Position numbers and translations under genes: made by a program. This document shows positions 51,223-60,677 of a stretch of DNA of 64,000 nucleotides, one piece after another (position 1 is the stretch's first letter; each line of letters begins with the position of its first letter). The stretch comes from Staphylococcus schleiferi (lineage in GTDB: Bacteria; Bacillota; Bacilli; Staphylococcales; Staphylococcaceae): the NCBI RefSeq assembly GCF_900458895.1, contig NZ_LR962863.1:2046001-2110000 (forward strand), read 5' to 3'. Under the pieces are notes generated by a model. It saw only the letters and a list, made by a program, of their open reading frames with translations. It was not told the DNA's origin and made no database searches.

Positions 51223-52110
51223 ATGAATTCAAAAATGAAAGGCATCGTTGCTATCTTAATTTCTGCGATTGGTTTTAGCTTTATGGCTGTGTTCTTTCGT
51301 CTCGCGGGAGATTTGCCCGTATTTCAAAAATCATTAGCTCGAAATTTTGTAGCGATGTTTATTCCCCTTTTCTTTATTATTAAATTCAAGCAACCCTTTT
51401 TCGGTAAACTCAGCAGTCAACCTTTACTCATTACACGCTCGATTTTAGGATTAACGGGTGTGTTGTTAAATATATATGCCATTGATCATATGGTTTTAAG
51501 CGATGCAGACATACTTATGAAACTCAACCCATTTTGGACGATTCTATTAAGTTTAATCTTTTTAAAAGAATATATTCAAAAGTATCAAATTACAGCGATG
51601 CTTGTCGCAATCGTTGGGATGCTTTTTGTAGTCAAACCTGAATTTTCTTCAGAAATATTACCTGCCTTGACAGGCTTATTGTCCGGTATTTTTGCAGCTT
51701 CTGCTTATACAGCTGTACGTGCACTAAGTACACGCGAAGCACCTTACACAATTGTTTTTTATTTTTCATTCTTCTCAGTTATTGCACTGTTACCGTTTGT
51801 GATATTTACGTACGAACCGATGAGCCGTATACAAATCATCTACCTTGTTTTAGCAGGACTTTCAGCGGCTGTTGGTCAAATCGGCATTACTGTCGCATAT
51901 AGTTACGCACCGGCAAAAGATATTTCTATTTTCACATACGCTTCTATCATCTTTACAGCACTCATAGGCTTTGTTTTATTCAAAGAAGCACCTGATTTCT
52001 ATGCTGTCATTGGTTATATTATTATTCTAGGTGCAAGTTATTATATGTTTGAAAAAGCAAGACGCTCAACTTACTCTGAACATCGTCATAAAAAGCAACA
52101 ATCAAATTAA
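51223..52110 (+). CDS. EamA/DMT-superfamily transporter
   Basis: 295 residues with ten predicted membrane helices in two EamA repeats (about 5-140 and 150-285). The pattern [27 protein letters not shown] matches the drug/metabolite transporter family. The substrate is unknown. The queF gene starts 16 bases after its stop, so a role in queuosine-precursor or purine-like compound transport is possible but speculative. AAGAGGCG precedes the ATG. Confidence 0.88.
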   Translation: MNSKMKGIVAILISAIGFSFMAVFFRLAGDLPVFQKSLARNFVAMFIPLFFIIKFKQPFFGKLSSQPLLITRSILGLTGVLLNIYAIDHMVLSDADILMKLNPFWTILLSLIFLKEYIQKYQITAMLVAIVGMLFVVKPEFSSEILPALTGLLSGIFAASAYTAVRALSTREAPYTIVFYFSFFSVIALLPFVIFTYEPMSRIQIIYLVLAGLSAAVGQIGITVAYSYAPAKDISIFTYASIIFTALIGFVLFKEAPDFYAVIGYIIILGASYYMFEKARRSTYSEHRHKKQQSN

Positions 52111-52126
52111 AGAAGGAGGCATACCC

Positions 52127-52627
52127 ATGCCTAAAGGTCGTTCAAAAGAAGAATTAAAGGATATTACATTACTCGGCAATCAAAACAACACATATGATTT
52201 TGATTATCGTCCAGACGTATTAGAAACGTTTGATAATAAACATCAGGGACGAGATTACTTTGTTAAATTCAACTGCCCTGAATTCACATCTTTATGTCCA
52301 ATTACAGGTCAACCTGATTTTGCTACCATCTATATTTCATATATTCCAAATGTAAAAATGGTTGAATCAAAATCACTCAAACTTTATTTGTTTAGTTTTC
52401 GTAATCATGGTGATTTTCATGAAGACTGTATGAATATTATCATGAATGACCTTATAGAATTAATGGACCCTCACTACATTGAAGTATGGGGTAAATTCAC
52501 ACCTCGTGGTGGTATTTCAATTGATCCTTATACAAACTATGGTCGTCCAGATACAAAATATGAAAAAATGGCCGACTATCGCATGATGAATCACGATTTA
52601 TATCCTGAAACAATTGATAACAGATAA
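52127..52627 (+). CDS. queF: NADPH-dependent 7-cyano-7-deazaguanine reductase
   Basis: QueF reduces preQ0 to preQ1 in queuosine synthesis. From the ATG at 52127 (AGAAGGAGG upstream) it has 166 residues. The catalytic Cys57 in [11 protein letters not shown], Asp64 and the family signature [17 protein letters not shown] are present. Other preQ0 genes (queCDE) are not in this window. No preQ1 riboswitch is seen upstream. Confidence 0.96.
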   Translation: MPKGRSKEELKDITLLGNQNNTYDFDYRPDVLETFDNKHQGRDYFVKFNCPEFTSLCPITGQPDFATIYISYIPNVKMVESKSLKLYLFSFRNHGDFHEDCMNIIMNDLIELMDPHYIEVWGKFTPRGGISIDPYTNYGRPDTKYEKMADYRMMNHDLYPETIDNR

Positions 52628-52684
52628 TTTTATTTAAATACATTTAAAGCACACGAGGTTGGGACATCAATCTCAAAATAAATA

Positions 52685-52731
52685 GCGCTCAGATGATTTT
52701 TAATAGAAAGTCGTCTGAGCGCTTCTTTTTT
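52685..52731 (+). terminator. Terminator of queF, interrupted at its T-tract by an ISL3-like element
   Basis: GCGCTCAGATGATTTT pairs with AAAGTCGTCTGAGCGC, followed by TTCTTTTTT. The mobile element begins at 52733, and CTTTTTT (52725-52731) is repeated on its far side (53553-53559). Confidence 0.85.
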
Positions 52732-52732
52732 G

Positions 52733-53552
52733 GGCTGTACACTTTATATGGTGGTTATGTATCTATAATAATTAAGTCGCAAACTTCCGATTGCTTCTTC
52801 GAGTCTCGCTTTCCCAGGCGCCTTACCTCAACTAATTTTGGCTTTTATTGTAACTCATAAGAAGCCAAAATGGATTTTCGGTTTCGGCTCTATGCCTCGG
52901 GAGTCTCGACTCGGTACGCAATCTATTTAAGCAATTTCACTATTGAAAAGTGGCATTGCTTTTTTCTTTGGTCTTTTATACAGTCTAAAAATAATAAAAA
53001 TGCGATTTTTGAAGTTATAAAAGTTGCGATAGCCATATGAAACTCTTTTAATTAGTTTAACTTTTTGATTAATTCCTTCAATCGCACCATTATTGAATTG
53101 AGGGGTTCCAATCGTATAAGCAATGATATCCTCATACTTTCTGTAGAAGCGTAACACTTTCCATCCATACATTTAAAACGTTGTTTTAACAGATTTAAAT
53201 ACACTGCTATCTCTTGGAATCTTAAAAAAGTAATTCGCGATAAACGTTTTCTGTGTTTGTGTATTCGGTTTGGATTCGAATGATAACAGTGAGGACAAGT
53301 CATAGGCTTGTATGAAAGGGTACCAAAGATGACGTTAGATTTCTTACCTCTAATAACTACATCTTCTTCAACTTTAGTGATTTTAATATTATTATCTTTA
53401 ATTTTTAGTAACTTTAATATATCATTACACATAGGCGCAATATGTCTCCTTTATTTTTGGTTTAGTCACTTAAAATGATAGAGGCATTTGCGCTATTTTT
53501 GTACAAAAAAGCAGGATGACTTATGTCATCCCACCATAAAAAATGAAGAACC
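52733..53552 (-). mobile_element. Internally deleted ISL3-family insertion sequence
   Basis: An 820-base element. Left end GGCTGTACACTTTATATGG and right end (minus strand) GGTTCTTCATTTTTTATGG are imperfect inverted repeats that both continue TGG (about 17 of 22 positions match). It is flanked by CTTTTTT(G/A), an 8-base target duplication with one mismatch, the size ISL3 elements make. Inside are a structured non-coding part (52733-52926) and fused N- and C-terminal transposase pieces. A full-length member would be about 1.4 kb, so it cannot move alone. The left 288 bases recur at 26217-26504. Confidence 0.85.
52927..53432 (-). pseudogene. ISL3-family transposase remnant (central catalytic part deleted)
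   Basis: The N-terminal piece (MCNDILKLLKIKDNNIKI.., with the zinc-finger CPHC and CMDGK region up to QRFKC) covers about 91 residues. The frame then breaks near 53165. The other frame gives the C-terminus (RKYEDIIAYTIGTPQFNNG.., IEGINQKVKLIKRVSYGYR with the likely last catalytic Glu) to the stop at 52927. The two acidic residues between are missing, so no active transposase is made. Some 250 residues are lost compared with normal ISL3 transposases. Confidence 0.85.
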
Positions 53553-53713
53553 CTTTTTTATGGTAAAACGGCTTTTCATATCTCGCAGCGCCTCTCCTCT
53601 TTTTAGAACAAACCTCTTTCAATCTATATCATCACACCTAAAAATATGTACATAAATGAATTATTTTCTTTGAAATGTATAAAGCTGAGTTGTATATCAT
53701 ATTAATCATTTTC

Positions 53714-53742
53714 TTGTTTAATCTACAATTTAGTTATAGAAT
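53714..53742 (+). promoter_or_regulatory. Promoter of the first POT transporter
   Basis: TTGTTT (53714-53719), a 17-base spacer and TAGAAT (53737-53742) lie 36 bases before the start codon, followed by the AGAGGGGG ribosome site. Confidence 0.55.
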
Positions 53743-53777
53743 AGTTTTAACTTCATGCGAAGAGGGGGACTTTTTTT

Positions 53778-55283
53778 ATGGGCGCACATTACACAAAGGA
53801 AGAAATATTGAACAGTACGCCACGTACAGGTTTTTTTGGGCATCCTAAAGGTTTAAGTACATTATTTTTCACTGAATTTTGGGAGCGCTTTAGCTACTAT
53901 GGTATGAAAGCCATTTTAGCTTACTATATTTATTATTCTATCGCTAAAGGGGGATTTGGCCTCGATCAAGGTGTCGCACTACAAATTGTGTCTATTTATG
54001 GTGCGTTAGTTTATATGAGTGGTGTGATCGGTGGATGGATTGCCGACCGTATTACAGGCACACGTCACGCACTGTTTTACGGAGGAACACTCATTATGCT
54101 CGGGCATATTCTTTTATCTCTACCCAATAACTTTGTAATCCTTTTAATTGCATTACTCGTGTTAATTATTGGGACAGGGATGTTGAAACCTAACATTTCC
54201 TCAACAGTAGGCTTATTGTATGAAAAAAATGATCCACGCTTAGACGCGGCTTTTACAATTTTCTATATGAGTATTAATTTAGGGGCATTACTCTCCCCAC
54301 TTATTGTAGGTTGGGCACAAGTGAACCTTGGTTTCCACTTTGGTTTTGCTATTGCTGCAGTAGGGATGTTTATTGGGTTGGTTACATACTACATCACGAA
54401 TAGAAAATATTTGGGTCTTGCTGGATTAGAAGTACCTGATCCATTAACAAAAGCAGAGCGTTCAAAATTAATCAAAATCGTTATTATTGTGGCTGTTGTC
54501 ATTGCAGTAGTTTGCTTTATTTTAAATCTATTACAACTGTTAACGATAAGTACATTCGCAACCTTTATTACACTTTTAGGTGTGTTTTTACCACTCTTTT
54601 ATTTTGTTAAAATTATTTTAAGTAAAAAAACAGCCGATCATGAACGCAAAAGAGTTTACGCATATATTCCTTTATTCATTTCATCGGTTGCGTTTTGGAT
54701 GATTCAAGAGCAAGGTTCAACTGTACTTGCACAATTCGCTGATACTAAAACACAACTTGATTTAGCAAAAGTGACGGGTGGACTCATCGATTTTCATATT
54801 CCACCTGCTTGGTTCCAATCGCTAAATCCACTCTTTATCATTACGCTTGCACCATTATTTTCTATATTGTGGGTGAAATTAGGCCGTTTTAATCCACCTA
54901 CTGTTATCAAATTTGCAATTGGTGTTATTTTAGCAGGGGTTTCATACTTAATCATGGTTATCCCTGGCGATGCTGATTTAATTAATCCATTTTGGTTGGT
55001 TGCAAGTTTCTTAATTGTAACGATGGGTGAACTTTGCTTATCCCCTATTGGCTTATCGACAACTACTAAATTAGCGCCAGAAGCTTTTACCGCACAAATG
55101 ATGAGTGTGTGGTTCTTATCTAACGCGATGGCACAAGGGATTAACGCACAAATGGTAACGATGTATACGCATATTAGTACCAACCAATATTTCTTAATTT
55201 CTGGTGCAGTCGCACTTCTCATCGGTATCGTTTTAATTTGTATCGCACCATTCATTAAAAACTTAATGCAAGGTGTTAAATAA
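53778..55283 (+). CDS. dtpT: POT-family proton-dependent di-/tripeptide transporter
   Basis: 501 residues with 14 or so membrane helices. The POT signatures are present: FFTEFWERFSYYGMKAIL (E-x-x-E-R-F-x-Y-Y) near residues 32-50, GGWIADRITGTR and the second motif FTIFYMSINLGALLSPL. The family imports short peptides with protons. AGAGGGGG precedes the ATG. A second, related POT gene follows at 55974; S. aureus usually has one here, from memory. Peptides imported would feed PepT. Confidence 0.92.
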   Translation: MGAHYTKEEILNSTPRTGFFGHPKGLSTLFFTEFWERFSYYGMKAILAYYIYYSIAKGGFGLDQGVALQIVSIYGALVYMSGVIGGWIADRITGTRHALFYGGTLIMLGHILLSLPNNFVILLIALLVLIIGTGMLKPNISSTVGLLYEKNDPRLDAAFTIFYMSINLGALLSPLIVGWAQVNLGFHFGFAIAAVGMFIGLVTYYITNRKYLGLAGLEVPDPLTKAERSKLIKIVIIVAVVIAVVCFILNLLQLLTISTFATFITLLGVFLPLFYFVKIILSKKTADHERKRVYAYIPLFISSVAFWMIQEQGSTVLAQFADTKTQLDLAKVTGGLIDFHIPPAWFQSLNPLFIITLAPLFSILWVKLGRFNPPTVIKFAIGVILAGVSYLIMVIPGDADLINPFWLVASFLIVTMGELCLSPIGLSTTTKLAPEAFTAQMMSVWFLSNAMAQGINAQMVTMYTHISTNQYFLISGAVALLIGIVLICIAPFIKNLMQGVK

Positions 55284-55316
55284 CATTTAACTTCAACGAT
55301 GGCACGATTAAGAAGC

Positions 55317-55368
55317 GGAAGTGGAACAACGAAATCGATTCGATTTCAGTTCTACTTCCTTTTTATTT
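55317..55368 (+). terminator. Terminator of the first POT gene
   Basis: GGAAGTGGAAC pairs with GTTCTACTTCC around an inner GAAATCG/CGATTTC stem, followed by TTTTTATTT. Confidence 0.85.
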
Positions 55369-55602
55369 ATCTGATAAAGCGTTATTTCTCTGTTACTAAA
55401 AATGTTTCACCTAAACTAAAATCTGCTATAGATTCCCTATCATATCGGGCGTTAATTAAGTCTATCTCTACGAAATTATTTTATGCTTGATAACTTGATT
55501 TGTTATTTGTTGGTTATTTTTATTAATACAATGCTCAAAATCAATTACTTTCTTCTTATTTTATTATTTGGTACCATATGAGAGTCTGGAAAGTTTAATC
55601 TT

Positions 55603-55767
55603 TTATTTTAGAAATCTATTTAAAACAAGTGAAACAGGCACTTTTACCTTAATAAGTCCCAACACGAATGACCACTGTTTTCTTAAATGTGCGTCATCTA
55701 TTGAATGTTTTAGACCATCCAATAGATCACTTGTCATAACCGATTTAGGTGCCTTAAAGTAATCACA
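55603..55767 (-). pseudogene. Possible decayed gene remnant
   Basis: An open minus-strand stretch of about 54 codons, without a convincing start, reads DYFKAPKSVMTSDLLDGL then KHSIDDAHLRKQWSFVLG and ends VLNRFLK before TAA. The composition looks protein-like and faintly recalls the C-terminus of AbiEii-type nucleotidyltransferases (acidic-residue, x-x-W pattern, then FL). The resemblance is by eye and weak. It lies in the otherwise empty 690-base gap between the two POT genes. Confidence 0.25.
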
Positions 55768-55973
55768 CTATTAAATAGTGCCCTACTTCGTTTCAGATTC
55801 ATTCAATCACGCTTGATAGATAAAGTGATAAAATTAAAATTATTCAAAATATTTTGTCGTCATACAAAATTCACATTTTCAAAATTATATTTTCAGAAAC
55901 TTATTGAAATTTAAATATATCAGGCGTAAAATGGCTTCTATATGCTTTGTTCAGACAGGAAGGATTGATTAAA

Positions 55974-57476
55974 ATGTCAGAATTATCACACGAAAAAGCT
56001 GTCCAGACCATTCCTCAAAAAGGATTTTTCGGACACCCTCGTGGTTTAGGAGTACTCTATACTGTTGAATTTTGGGAGAGATTCAGTTATTACGGTATGA
56101 GAGCCCTTCTGATATACTATATTTACTACAATGTAGGTCAAGGTGGTTTAGGCCTTGAAAAAACTTTTGCCCAGTCGTTGATGGCTGTCTACGGTTCATT
56201 AATTTTTATGACTTCCATTCTAGGGGGATGGATTGCTGACCGTATACTGGGTACACGTCGCTCGATGGTTTACGGTGCATTACTGATTATTATCGGTCAT
56301 ATCTGTTTAAGTTTACCGTTTGGATTATCCGGATTACTTGCTTCAATGGTATTTATCATTGTAGGTTCTGGTTTAATGAAACCGAACATTTCTAACATTG
56401 TTGGCCGCTTATATCCTAAAGGTGATGATCGTGTCGATTCAGGTTTTGTTATTTTTTACATGTCGGTAAATATGGGGGCATTTCTTTCTCCACTTGTATT
56501 GGATCATTTTAGAAATACGGGCAACTTCCATGGTGGATTCCTTATTGCCGCAATTGGTATGGCATTATCACTTTTATTCTATTTGCTATTCCATAAGAAA
56601 AATTTAGGCGATATTGGAACAACTGCACCTCACCCATTAAGTCCATCAGAAAAGAAAAAATATGGCATCACATTTGGAAGCTTAGGCTTACTCTTACTGA
56701 TTTTACTTGGCGTTACATACGCAACAGGAACACTTACATTTGATTTAATTAGTCTCATCGTTTTAATATTAGGCGTTGCTTTACCGATTGGATACTTCTT
56801 CATTATGATTGTTAGTAAAGACACATCTGATGTTGAGCGTTCACGTGTAATTGCATTTATTCCTTTATTTATTGTCGGCGTTATTTTTTGGTCTATTCAA
56901 GAGCAAGGCGCCAACGTACTCAACGTTTATGCGGATGAAAAAGCGGACCTCACATTTAATTTGCTAGGTTGGCATAGCGCTTTTCCAGTGACATGGTTCC
57001 AATCGATTAACCCATTCTTTATCGTCGTCTTAGCGCCTGCTATTTCATTATTATGGCGTAAATTAGGTCGCTTCGAGCCGAGTCTACCTATCAAATTTGC
57101 GATTGGTCTCGTATTAGCAGGTATTTCATTTATATTAATGATGGTTGTCATATACGCATATAATGGCTCAGAAATTTGGTTTATGTGGATTGTTCTATCT
57201 TATTTCATTTGTGTTATTGGTGAATTATGTATTTCTCCAACAGGTAACAGTTCAGCGGTAAAACTAGCGCCTGAAAAATTCAATTCACAAATGATGAGTT
57301 TATGGTTACTGACAAATGCAACTGCACAAGCAATTAACGCACAGCTTGTAAAGTTACAACCTATTATTGGAGATCAAAACTACTTCGGTTTAATTGGTGG
57401 TATTGCTGTTGTCGTTGCTCTACTCGTTGCACTTGGTACACCACTTATTCTTAAAGCGATGAAAGGTATTCGTTAA
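55974..57476 (+). CDS. Second POT-family peptide transporter
   Basis: 500 residues, clearly homologous to the first copy (GFFGHPRGLGVLYTVEFWERFSYYG, GGWIADRILGTR, VIFYMSVNMGAFLSPL) but diverged along the whole length, so an old duplication. The ATG at 55974 has GGAAGG upstream; an in-frame ATG at 55947 is unsupported. It has its own terminator. Different peptide preference from the first copy is likely but unknown. Confidence 0.92.
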   Translation: MSELSHEKAVQTIPQKGFFGHPRGLGVLYTVEFWERFSYYGMRALLIYYIYYNVGQGGLGLEKTFAQSLMAVYGSLIFMTSILGGWIADRILGTRRSMVYGALLIIIGHICLSLPFGLSGLLASMVFIIVGSGLMKPNISNIVGRLYPKGDDRVDSGFVIFYMSVNMGAFLSPLVLDHFRNTGNFHGGFLIAAIGMALSLLFYLLFHKKNLGDIGTTAPHPLSPSEKKKYGITFGSLGLLLLILLGVTYATGTLTFDLISLIVLILGVALPIGYFFIMIVSKDTSDVERSRVIAFIPLFIVGVIFWSIQEQGANVLNVYADEKADLTFNLLGWHSAFPVTWFQSINPFFIVVLAPAISLLWRKLGRFEPSLPIKFAIGLVLAGISFILMMVVIYAYNGSEIWFMWIVLSYFICVIGELCISPTGNSSAVKLAPEKFNSQMMSLWLLTNATAQAINAQLVKLQPIIGDQNYFGLIGGIAVVVALLVALGTPLILKAMKGIR

Positions 57477-57531
57477 AACATTACTTTAAACGGATAGCAT
57501 AATTGACTTCAAATACAATAAAGTAAAACAG

Positions 57532-57579
57532 GAGTAGGAGAAATCTAAGTTCAACTTTAGACTTCTCCTACTCTTTTTA
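57532..57579 (+). terminator. Terminator of the second POT gene
   Basis: GAGTAGGAGAA-TCTAAGT pairs with ACTTTAGA-TTCTCCTACTC, followed by TTTTTAG. Confidence 0.88.
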
Positions 57580-57656
57580 GATCTGTTTAAAATGATTAAC
57601 ATACACTACGTTTAGATATACAATGAGAACTAAGATTAACGAAAGGAGTCAACACA

Positions 57657-58586
57657 ATGGCCCCGAAATATGAACACGGTTTACTTTTTTATCATGAACA
57701 TTCAGGCCTTCAAAATATCCATGAAGGCATAGGGGAAGTGACAGTTGCACTTTCACAACTTTGTAAAAGGCTTTCCATCCAACTGAGTGAAAATGAAGGC
57801 GATATTGAACGTTACTGCAAAACAATAAAAGACGGTAACAATGTTGAATACATAGATGTGCTCTTTATTCTAGGTGGCGATGGTACGGTTAATGAACTTG
57901 TCAATGGTGTCCTCAAACACGAACTTCATATTCCAATTGGCGTCATCCCAGGTGGAACGTTTAATGATTTCGCAAAGACACTCAATTTAACGAATAAAGC
58001 CGGTGAAGCGAGTCATGACCTTTTAGTTGCGACGCCGCAAACTTATGATGTCATGAAAGTGAACGAGCGCTACGCCCTCAATTTTGCTGGGATTGGTTTA
58101 ATGGTTCAAAATGCGGAGAATGTTAAAGGCAAATCAAAAGACCTCTTCGGAAAATTAAGCTACATCTCGTCTACGTTTAAAACGATAACAAACCCTGAAC
58201 ATTTTAAATATACTTTAGAAATTGATGGACAAAGTTATTCTGGCGAAACGTCTATGCTTTTATTTGCAAATGGCCGATTTATTGGAGGCGGAAAAATCCC
58301 CTTAACAGATATGTCCCCTTCAGATGGTGTACTCAACACTTTTATCTTTAATAACTACAGTATGAGTATCCTTAAAGATATTTTCAGTTTAAGGGATAGT
58401 ATGACTTGGAATGAAATTAGCGACAATATCCAGCATATTTCCAGTCATACAATCAAAATTACGACTGATCCTGAAATGCGCGTCGATATAGATGGTGAAA
58501 TCGATATGACAACACCAACCACGATTGAAATTATTCCAAATGCAATTCAATTATTAACAGCTCCACCCGCTGAAAATAATCAATAA
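57657..58586 (+). CDS. Diacylglycerol-kinase-family lipid kinase
   Basis: 309 residues. The catalytic-domain motifs FILGGDGTVNELVNG and IPGGTFNDFAKTL, and the downstream FANGRFIGGGKIPLTDMSPSDG and DIDGE, match the DagK/YegS/BmrU lipid kinases. This is not the essential DgkB of teichoic acid turnover, which lies elsewhere in staphylococci, so the substrate is uncertain. GAAAGGAG precedes the ATG. It is monocistronic. Confidence 0.88.
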   Translation: MAPKYEHGLLFYHEHSGLQNIHEGIGEVTVALSQLCKRLSIQLSENEGDIERYCKTIKDGNNVEYIDVLFILGGDGTVNELVNGVLKHELHIPIGVIPGGTFNDFAKTLNLTNKAGEASHDLLVATPQTYDVMKVNERYALNFAGIGLMVQNAENVKGKSKDLFGKLSYISSTFKTITNPEHFKYTLEIDGQSYSGETSMLLFANGRFIGGGKIPLTDMSPSDGVLNTFIFNNYSMSILKDIFSLRDSMTWNEISDNIQHISSHTIKITTDPEMRVDIDGEIDMTTPTTIEIIPNAIQLLTAPPAENNQ

Positions 58587-58632
58587 AAAACACATGTGTC
58601 AGTAAAAAAGTCACTGACACATGTGTTTTATT
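58584..58632. terminator. Bidirectional terminator between lipid kinase and nucleotidase genes
   Basis: ACACATGTGTCAGT pairs perfectly with ACTGACACATGTGT and T-runs flank it on both strands. Confidence 0.9.
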
Positions 58633-58657
58633 GTGCGGTTGTATTTAATCTAACTTT

Positions 58658-59212
58658 CTATGATAAAGACTCTGTTTCAGAAATATCACTTAAAAAGTAA
58701 GCTTCAACTTCTTTCCAATTGTTTAAGCGTTCGAAGTCCGTATTCCCTTCGTTATGTGGCGCTGTAAACATTAAAGGTTTACCTGTATGAATCGCTAATT
58801 GTCGAGGACTATCATCAATTAAATAATCCGTCGCAACGATACCTTTACGCCCACAGAAAACAAATTGCTGTGGATCTAAAAATGGAAAATGTGTTAACAA
58901 CCAATCATATTTATCATGGAAAGATGTTGGCACATCCATCGCTGCAGTTACAATGTAAATATCGTAATGTTCAGCAAGTTTTTTAACGACTCCCTGTGCA
59001 TCTTTCATGACATTTAAGCGTCGAAAGAACCCTTCAGACGCTAAAATATCACGAATTTCTGCGGTATGCTCAGGCATAATATCGTAAATTTTACGTCCAA
59101 TAATTTGTTCTACGGTTATACCTAGTTCGGTACGACGATTAAATTCATCGATTAGTGCTCCCGTCGTATCAGCTAAAACCTCATCCATGTCTATCCCAAT
59201 TGACGCTCTCAT
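58658..59212 (-). CDS. 5'(3')-deoxyribonucleotidase (NT5C family)
   Basis: 184 residues, HAD superfamily. The catalytic loop DMDEVLAD places the nucleophile Asp8 and acid Asp10 near the N-terminus. IVTAAMDVP (motif II Thr) and the C-terminal DYLIDDSP (motif IV) follow. It dephosphorylates deoxyribonucleoside monophosphates. GGGAGCG precedes the ATG. It lies 98 bases after hisC on the same strand. Confidence 0.9.
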   Translation of the reverse strand: MRASIGIDMDEVLADTTGALIDEFNRRTELGITVEQIIGRKIYDIMPEHTAEIRDILASEGFFRRLNVMKDAQGVVKKLAEHYDIYIVTAAMDVPTSFHDKYDWLLTHFPFLDPQQFVFCGRKGIVATDYLIDDSPRQLAIHTGKPLMFTAPHNEGNTDFERLNNWKEVEAYFLSDISETESLS

Positions 59213-59310
59213 CTAATCGCTCCCTATTATTCATTTCATTTAGAAGGCTATCAAAACAGTCATGCTTTAATGCCTCTATAACACGCCCTTATTTCAATAG
59301 TATCAATGTA

Positions 59311-60360
59311 TTAAAAGGATTGTAAAACTTTGCGAATCACTTCATTTTGCTCTGGAAAACCTAAAGTGATGCGCACGCCATTTGGAAACCCTCGTGCAAT
59401 GATTCCATTTTGCAGCAACTGTTCGTCTAGTTCTTTTGCTCGATCTGTTTGTGCAAAGATAAAATTCGTTTCCGATGGATAAAGCTTTACAGAAGTCTCT
59501 AAACCATCAAATTTTTCTCTCTCAATTCGATTACGTTCCACAACTTTTTGTAAGTAATCTTGATCTTCAAATGCTTTTAAAGCAGCCTGCTCTGATAAAC
59601 GTGTTGTATTGAATGGTGGTCGTAATACATTTAATTGTGCAGCCAATTCAGCTGTCGCAACTAAATAACCGATACGTAAACCAGCAAGTGCGTATGCTTT
59701 AGAAAACGTACGCATCATCGCAATGTTATCATATTTTTTCATTAATTCAATCGTATTTGGAAAGTCTTTTGCAGTGACATATTCACCGTATGCTTCATCA
59801 AAAAGTACAGTAACATCTTTTGGGATTTTTTCTAAAAATGCTTCTATTTCAGCGTGTGTATGATAAGTACCTGTCGGGTTGTTAGGGTTACAAATCCAAA
59901 CTAACGCTGTTTGCTCATTTACCGCTTCTGCAATCCCATCTAAATCAAATGCGCCTTCAATCAGTGGCACTTGAATTGTTTCGGCATCTTCTACAGTAGC
60001 GTTATGGAAATATTGTCCAAAAGTACCTTCGCTTGTGACAATATTATCCCCTGCTCGAACCATTGTTCTAGAAATAATTACAATCATCTCATCAAGGCCG
60101 GCTCCAAAAATAACTTGTGATGGCTCAACACCATAATGAGAAGCAATGGCTTGTTGTAAAAGCGGTGCATTGGGTTCTGGATATAAGAAGAGATCATCTA
60201 CATGATCCTTAATCGCTTGTTTTGCCAATGGAGAAGGGCCATATACATTTTCATTTGAAGCATGTTTATATAGCTCACCTGCAATGCCATATTTTTTCTT
60301 AAGTCCTTCTGGTGATAAGCCTGGTTGATAAGCGCGTAATTTAGAAATTTGAGATTTCAT
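59311..60360 (-). CDS. hisC: Histidinol-phosphate aminotransferase
   Basis: 349 residues, PLP-dependent class I/II aminotransferase. HASNENVYGPSPLA, the WICNPNNPTGTY stretch, FDEAYGEYV and the PLP lysine in RTFSKAYALAGLRIGY are as in HisC. It is outside any his operon; standalone hisC here is the normal staphylococcal place, so it may also act on aromatic amino acids. AGGAGGGC precedes the ATG. Confidence 0.93.
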   Translation of the reverse strand: MKSQISKLRAYQPGLSPEGLKKKYGIAGELYKHASNENVYGPSPLAKQAIKDHVDDLFLYPEPNAPLLQQAIASHYGVEPSQVIFGAGLDEMIVIISRTMVRAGDNIVTSEGTFGQYFHNATVEDAETIQVPLIEGAFDLDGIAEAVNEQTALVWICNPNNPTGTYHTHAEIEAFLEKIPKDVTVLFDEAYGEYVTAKDFPNTIELMKKYDNIAMMRTFSKAYALAGLRIGYLVATAELAAQLNVLRPPFNTTRLSEQAALKAFEDQDYLQKVVERNRIEREKFDGLETSVKLYPSETNFIFAQTDRAKELDEQLLQNGIIARGFPNGVRITLGFPEQNEVIRKVLQSF

Positions 60361-60546
60361 TTCTAGCCCTCCTATATGTCAGAATTTTTTAAATATGTTA
60401 ACTATTATAACGAGTTTTACTTTAAAATGCTAGAGTGTGTAGCCATCATCATCGATGGTCCTACTTGTTATAAAACATTTCATATACGCTACATATTAAT
60501 TATAGTTAGGTTTCTAGTCATATTGCACGCTTTTTGATTAAAATCT

Positions 60547-60603
60547 AAAAAGACGGGATAGCAGGGTCATCTCTCTACAGAAGATTCACCGTTCTATCCC
60601 GTC
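60547..60603 (-). terminator. Terminator of the ABC transporter operon
   Basis: On the minus strand GACGGGATAG pairs with CTATCCCGTC around a long loop, followed by TTTTTAG. The rest of the gap to hisC holds only the hisC leader with a TATAAT near 60395. Confidence 0.75.
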
Positions 60604-60677
60604 TCAAAGCATTCAATGGCGTAAGTTATATTTGAAGTGCTTACGTTATTTTACATATATATCATTCGATATGCTTT

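Noticed and set aside
55299..55490. 63-codon plus-strand ORF after the first POT gene
   Set aside because: It spans the terminator hairpin of that gene.
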